Origin: Polynucleobacter necessarius
GTDB taxonomy: Bacteria > Pseudomonadota > Gammaproteobacteria > Burkholderiales > Burkholderiaceae
Assembly: GCF_900095185.1 (NCBI RefSeq)
Contig: NZ_LT606948.1
Coordinates: 310,001-374,000, forward strand
DNA: 64,000 nt
Direction: 5' to 3'
In this document: positions 61,198 to 64,000 of the stretch, piece after piece
Layout: every line of letters starts with the position of its first letter
Position numbering within the stretch: position 1 is the stretch's first letter
Translations under genes and position numbers: made by a program
Notes under the pieces: model-generated
What the model was told of the DNA's origin: nothing
Databases searched by the model: none
What the model saw: only the letters and a program-made list of their open reading frames with translations

Positions 61198-62688
61198 ATG
61201 AATGCCCCCGAAGCACTATTTCCTGCCAATTGGACCAAAGCCAAAAAGCAAGCAGACCTTATCAAATTAGCTAAATCCATCTTGCTAGAGCCAACAGGCT
61301 TAACAGAACAAGATTTGCACCATACTTTTGGCAATCTCTTTACTCATCGCCTAGACGATGCAGATTTTTATTTCCAGCATACCCGCAGTGAAAGCTGGAG
61401 CCTAGAGGAAGGTATTGTCAAATCAGGTAGCTTTAACATTGACCAAGGCGTTGGCGTCCGCGCCATCTATGGCGATAAAACTGCCTTTGCTTATTCAGAT
61501 GAAATTAATTTAGAAGCCTTAAATAAAGCCACTAAAGCAACAAGAGTGATTGGCCCAGAGGGTGGTAAACAGGCTGTTGCAAGTAAATTATTTCATCCTG
61601 TTTCGAATAAGCTTTACTCAGATATCAACCCATTAGATTCGCTACAACCCAAAGATAAAATTGCACTTCTCGAGAGAATCGAGCATTATGCCAAGGCTCG
61701 AGATCCGCGCATCACCCAGGTCATGGCAAGCCTCTCGGGCGAGTTTGATGTCGTTTTAATTCTTCGTGCGGATGGCCTATTGGCTGCCGATATTCGTCCA
61801 CTAGTTCGACTTTCAGTGCATGTGATTGCTGAGCAGAATGGTCGGCGCGAATCAGGCTCATCAGGAGGCGGAGCGCGGCATGACTACCTTTACTTCAGTG
61901 AAGAGTTGATTAATCACTATATTGATGAGGCGGTTGATGGCGCTTTAGTAAATCTTGACTCTCGTCCTGCACCAGCTGGTCCAATGACAGTTGTCATGGG
62001 ACCAGGATGGCCAGGTGTATTACTTCATGAAGCAATTGGGCATGGTCTAGAAGGTGACTTTAACCGCAAAGATTCCTCCGCATTTGCTGGGCGGATTGGT
62101 CAACGTGTAGCAGCCAAAGGAGTAACTGTAGTTGACGATGGCACCTTATCTGGACGCAGAGGCTCTTTAAACATTGATGATGAAGGGACGCCAACTCAAT
62201 GCACGACGCTAATTGAAGATGGAATCTTAAAAGGCTACATTCAAGATAGTCTCAATGCACGTCTCATGAATATGCCTCTTACTGGCAATGGTCGTCGCGA
62301 GAGTTTTGCATCGCTGCCAATGCCACGCATGACTAATACCTACATGCTTGCTGGAAAGGATGATCCTCAAGAAATTGTTGCTAGCATTAAATGTGGTCTA
62401 TATGCAGTGAATTTTGGCGGCGGCCAAGTCGACATTACTAGCGGAAAATTTGTCTTTTCTGCATCTGAAGCCTTCTGGGTAGAAAACGGCAAAATCCAGT
62501 ATCCCGTTAAAGGCGCCACGATTATCGGTAGCGGACCAGAATCCTTAAAACAGGTTTCCATGATCGGGAATGACCTCAAACTAGATGGGGGCGTAGGGGT
62601 TTGTGGCAAAGAGGGACAAAGCGTTCCGGTCGGGGTTGGGCAGCCTACCCTTAGGATTGATAGCCTCACTGTGGGTGGCACCGCCTAA
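61198..62688 (+). CDS. tldD: metalloprotease TldD
   Basis: Zinc peptidase of the TldD/PmbA family; with TldE it degrades flexible peptides and matures some modified peptides. 496 residues. The metal site HEAIGHGLEGD is near 277 and FSFSAS-like strands follow; GRRESGSSGGGARHDYLYF near 219 and DDEGTPTQCT near 328 are conserved. The frame is intact. The partner tldE/pmbA is not in the window. aroG follows 30 bp downstream. Confidence 0.94.
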   Translation: MNAPEALFPANWTKAKKQADLIKLAKSILLEPTGLTEQDLHHTFGNLFTHRLDDADFYFQHTRSESWSLEEGIVKSGSFNIDQGVGVRAIYGDKTAFAYSDEINLEALNKATKATRVIGPEGGKQAVASKLFHPVSNKLYSDINPLDSLQPKDKIALLERIEHYAKARDPRITQVMASLSGEFDVVLILRADGLLAADIRPLVRLSVHVIAEQNGRRESGSSGGGARHDYLYFSEELINHYIDEAVDGALVNLDSRPAPAGPMTVVMGPGWPGVLLHEAIGHGLEGDFNRKDSSAFAGRIGQRVAAKGVTVVDDGTLSGRRGSLNIDDEGTPTQCTTLIEDGILKGYIQDSLNARLMNMPLTGNGRRESFASLPMPRMTNTYMLAGKDDPQEIVASIKCGLYAVNFGGGQVDITSGKFVFSASEAFWVENGKIQYPVKGATIIGSGPESLKQVSMIGNDLKLDGGVGVCGKEGQSVPVGVGQPTLRIDSLTVGGTA

Positions 62689-62718
62689 ATTTGCCCAATT
62701 ACGGCTTAAAATAGCTGT

Positions 62719-63843
62719 ATGAGCCAACAAAATTCGAATCCCGCAAATTGGTACTCCGCAGTTGACAAGACTTCGGATGCTGACGATCAACGCATAGACA
62801 ATATCTCTGTTCTGCCATCACCAAAGCATTTGATTCACTTTTTTCCAATCTCTGGAACTCCAACCGAAGCGCTAATCAGTAAAACACGTAAAAAAATCCG
62901 TGACATTATTCATGGCAAAGATGATCGCTTGCTAGTCATCATCGGCCCTTGCTCGATTCATGATCCAAGAGCAGCATTGGAATATTGCCAACGCCTCATG
63001 GGTGAACGCGAGCGTTTTACTGGCGAATTAGAAATCGTGATGCGTGTTTATTTTGAAAAGCCACGCACTACTGTTGGTTGGAAGGGTTTGATCAATGACC
63101 CTTACTTAGATGAAAGCTATCGTATCGAAGAAGGCCTGCGCCTAGCCCGCCAAGTGCTAATGGAAATCAATCGACTAGGTATGCCTGCTGGTAGTGAATT
63201 CTTGGATGTGATTTCTCCACAATATATTGCCGATCTGATTTCTTGGGGTGCTATTGGCGCCCGCACAACCGAGAGTCAAGTTCACCGCGAACTTGCATCT
63301 GGTCTTTCGGCTCCAATCGGATTCAAAAATGGAACTGATGGCAATATCAAAATTGCTACCGCTGCAATTCAAGCAGCAGGTCGACCACACCACTTCTTAT
63401 CTGTACATAAGAATGGTCAAGTATCTGTCGTGGAAACCAAAGGTAATAAGGATTGTCACGTCATTTTGCGTGGCGGTAAAGAACCTAATTACGAGGCAAA
63501 ATTTGTACAGGCAGCCTGCTCAGAACTCGAAGCAGCCCAGCTTCCAGCTGGTTTGATGGTAGATCTATCTCATGCAAACTCCAGCAAAAAACACGAGCGT
63601 CAGATTGTTGTAGCAGATGATGTGGCACAACAAATTGAATCTGGTTCACGTCAAATTTTTGGTGTGATGATTGAAAGTCATCTGAATGACGGCGCTCAAA
63701 AATTCACACCCGGAAAAGATGATCCAAGCAAATTAGAATACGGTCGCAGTATTACTGATGCATGTATTAACTGGGATGACTCAGCGCAAGTATTAGAACG
63801 ACTCTCAACTGCTGTGAAAAAACGTAGAGCAAAAAAGAAATAA
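62719..63843 (+). CDS. aroG: 3-deoxy-7-phosphoheptulonate synthase, class I
   Basis: DAHP synthase; condenses PEP and erythrose 4-phosphate at the start of the shikimate pathway. 374 residues. LLVIIGPCSIHDPRAALEYC near 74-93, KPRTTVGWKGLINDP near 114-128, GARTTESQVHRELASGLSAP near 178-197 and DLSHANSSK near 281 are the family motifs. Isoform (Phe-, Tyr- or Trp-sensitive) cannot be told, so the symbol is provisional. The frame is intact. Confidence 0.93.
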   Translation: MSQQNSNPANWYSAVDKTSDADDQRIDNISVLPSPKHLIHFFPISGTPTEALISKTRKKIRDIIHGKDDRLLVIIGPCSIHDPRAALEYCQRLMGERERFTGELEIVMRVYFEKPRTTVGWKGLINDPYLDESYRIEEGLRLARQVLMEINRLGMPAGSEFLDVISPQYIADLISWGAIGARTTESQVHRELASGLSAPIGFKNGTDGNIKIATAAIQAAGRPHHFLSVHKNGQVSVVETKGNKDCHVILRGGKEPNYEAKFVQAACSELEAAQLPAGLMVDLSHANSSKKHERQIVVADDVAQQIESGSRQIFGVMIESHLNDGAQKFTPGKDDPSKLEYGRSITDACINWDDSAQVLERLSTAVKKRRAKKK

Positions 63844-63867
63844 TGTGGCAGTAATGTAAATAGCAAC

Positions 63868-64000
63868 TTAGCTTAAAGAGACTAAATTATTTGGTCTCTT
63901 TTTTTCGTGCTTCCACAACACGTCAGAGCCACCAGCTGCACGATTGAGAATGCGCGCAAGTGCAAAAAGAAGGTCTGACAAACGATTTACATAGTGGCGT
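63868..64000 (-). CDS. PduO-type cob(I)alamin adenosyltransferase, 3' end only
   Basis: Only the last ~44 codons are inside the window. The reverse frame reads HYVNRLSDLLFALARILNRA followed by AGGSDVLWKHEKK, the C-terminal signature of PduO/CobO-II ATP:cob(I)alamin adenosyltransferases, which make adenosylcobalamin. The stop is TAA at 63868-63870, so the end of the gene contains the aroG terminator hairpin. The 5' part is outside the window, so intactness is unknown. Confidence 0.75.
   Translation of the reverse strand, partial: RHYVNRLSDLLFALARILNRAAGGSDVLWKHEKKRPNNLVSLS
63875..63905 (+). terminator. intrinsic terminator after aroG
   Basis: AAAGAGACTAA / TTGGTCTCTTT stem with one G-T pair, followed by T7. 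32 bp after the aroG stop, and inside the 3' end of the convergent gene. Confidence 0.85.

Noticed and set aside
1..64000. tRNA, rRNA, CRISPR, IS or prophage features
   Set aside because: None were seen by eye: no transposase-like frames, no regularly spaced repeats and no cloverleaf-like intergenic sequence. Most intergenic gaps are under 200 bp. A tRNAscan or covariance search was not possible here.

Overview
The window looks like chromosome of a betaproteobacterium of the Burkholderiaceae, most likely Polynucleobacter. This is inferred from protein character and gene neighbourhoods (fkpB-ispH, rpmB-rpmG, ribF-ileS-lspA-coaBC-dut, grpE-dnaK-dnaJ with hemH and hrcA). About fifteen genes are visibly broken among some forty intact housekeeping genes. 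That density of fresh, still readable pseudogenes is what is expected of a lineage under genome reduction, and it fits an obligate protist symbiont of the P. necessarius type. No phage, insertion sequence, CRISPR array, rRNA or tRNA gene was seen.

Layout. 1-6.1 kb: alaS (cut by the left edge), a tctB-tctA permease pair without its binding protein, and glnS. 6.1-9.3 kb: an SDR-type epimerase, a ruined 2Fe-2S/FAD oxidoreductase and an acetylornithine-type aminotransferase. 9.3-13.4 kb: a whole branched-chain amino acid ABC operon (livK-H-M-G-F) in which all five genes are destroyed but still in order. 13.4-20 kb: ispH, fkpB, a radC relic, rpmB-rpmG, a fatty-acid desaturase, rsmB and purN. 19.5-25.5 kb: ribF-ileS-lspA-coaBC-dut as one operon. 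25.4-29.6 kb: a small histone-Hc1-like protein, clpA-clpS, a cold-shock gene and a secreted DUF192 protein. 29.5-38 kb: a hydrolase relic, a frameshifted ppnP, argG, argF, DUF3579, rpsT, murJ, a SirB1-like relic, a DedA protein and miaA. 38-44.5 kb: purM, a broken PerM-type permease, hda, a HAD phosphatase, pcnB, and the folK and panB relics. 44.5-50.6 kb: dnaJ, dnaK, grpE, hemH and broken hrcA. 50.6-64 kb: nadK, recN, glnE, a giant YhdP-like protein, a dead nitrilase, tldD, aroG and the end of a PduO-type adenosyltransferase.

How it fits together. Translation (five synthetase, ribosomal-protein or RNA-modification groups), protein quality control (ClpAS, DnaKJ-GrpE), purine, arginine, aromatic and isoprenoid synthesis, and envelope functions are kept. 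Lost are uptake of branched-chain amino acids, two vitamin steps (folK for folate, panB for pantothenate), nucleoside salvage (ppnP), the heat-shock repressor HrcA and several accessory enzymes. coaBC, which acts downstream of pantothenate, is intact, so the cell probably obtains pantothenate from outside. dnaK keeps a near-perfect sigma-32 promoter while hrcA carries an early stop and no CIRCE operator is seen near dnaK or grpE, so heat-shock control here seems to rest on RpoH alone.

I found no convincing new multi-gene system. The most interesting items are the pattern of decay, the livK-livH deletion fusion, the hrcA loss beside an intact RpoH promoter, the T8 frameshift in the permease, the Hc1-like protein, and a repeat-rich control region between clpS and the cold-shock gene.
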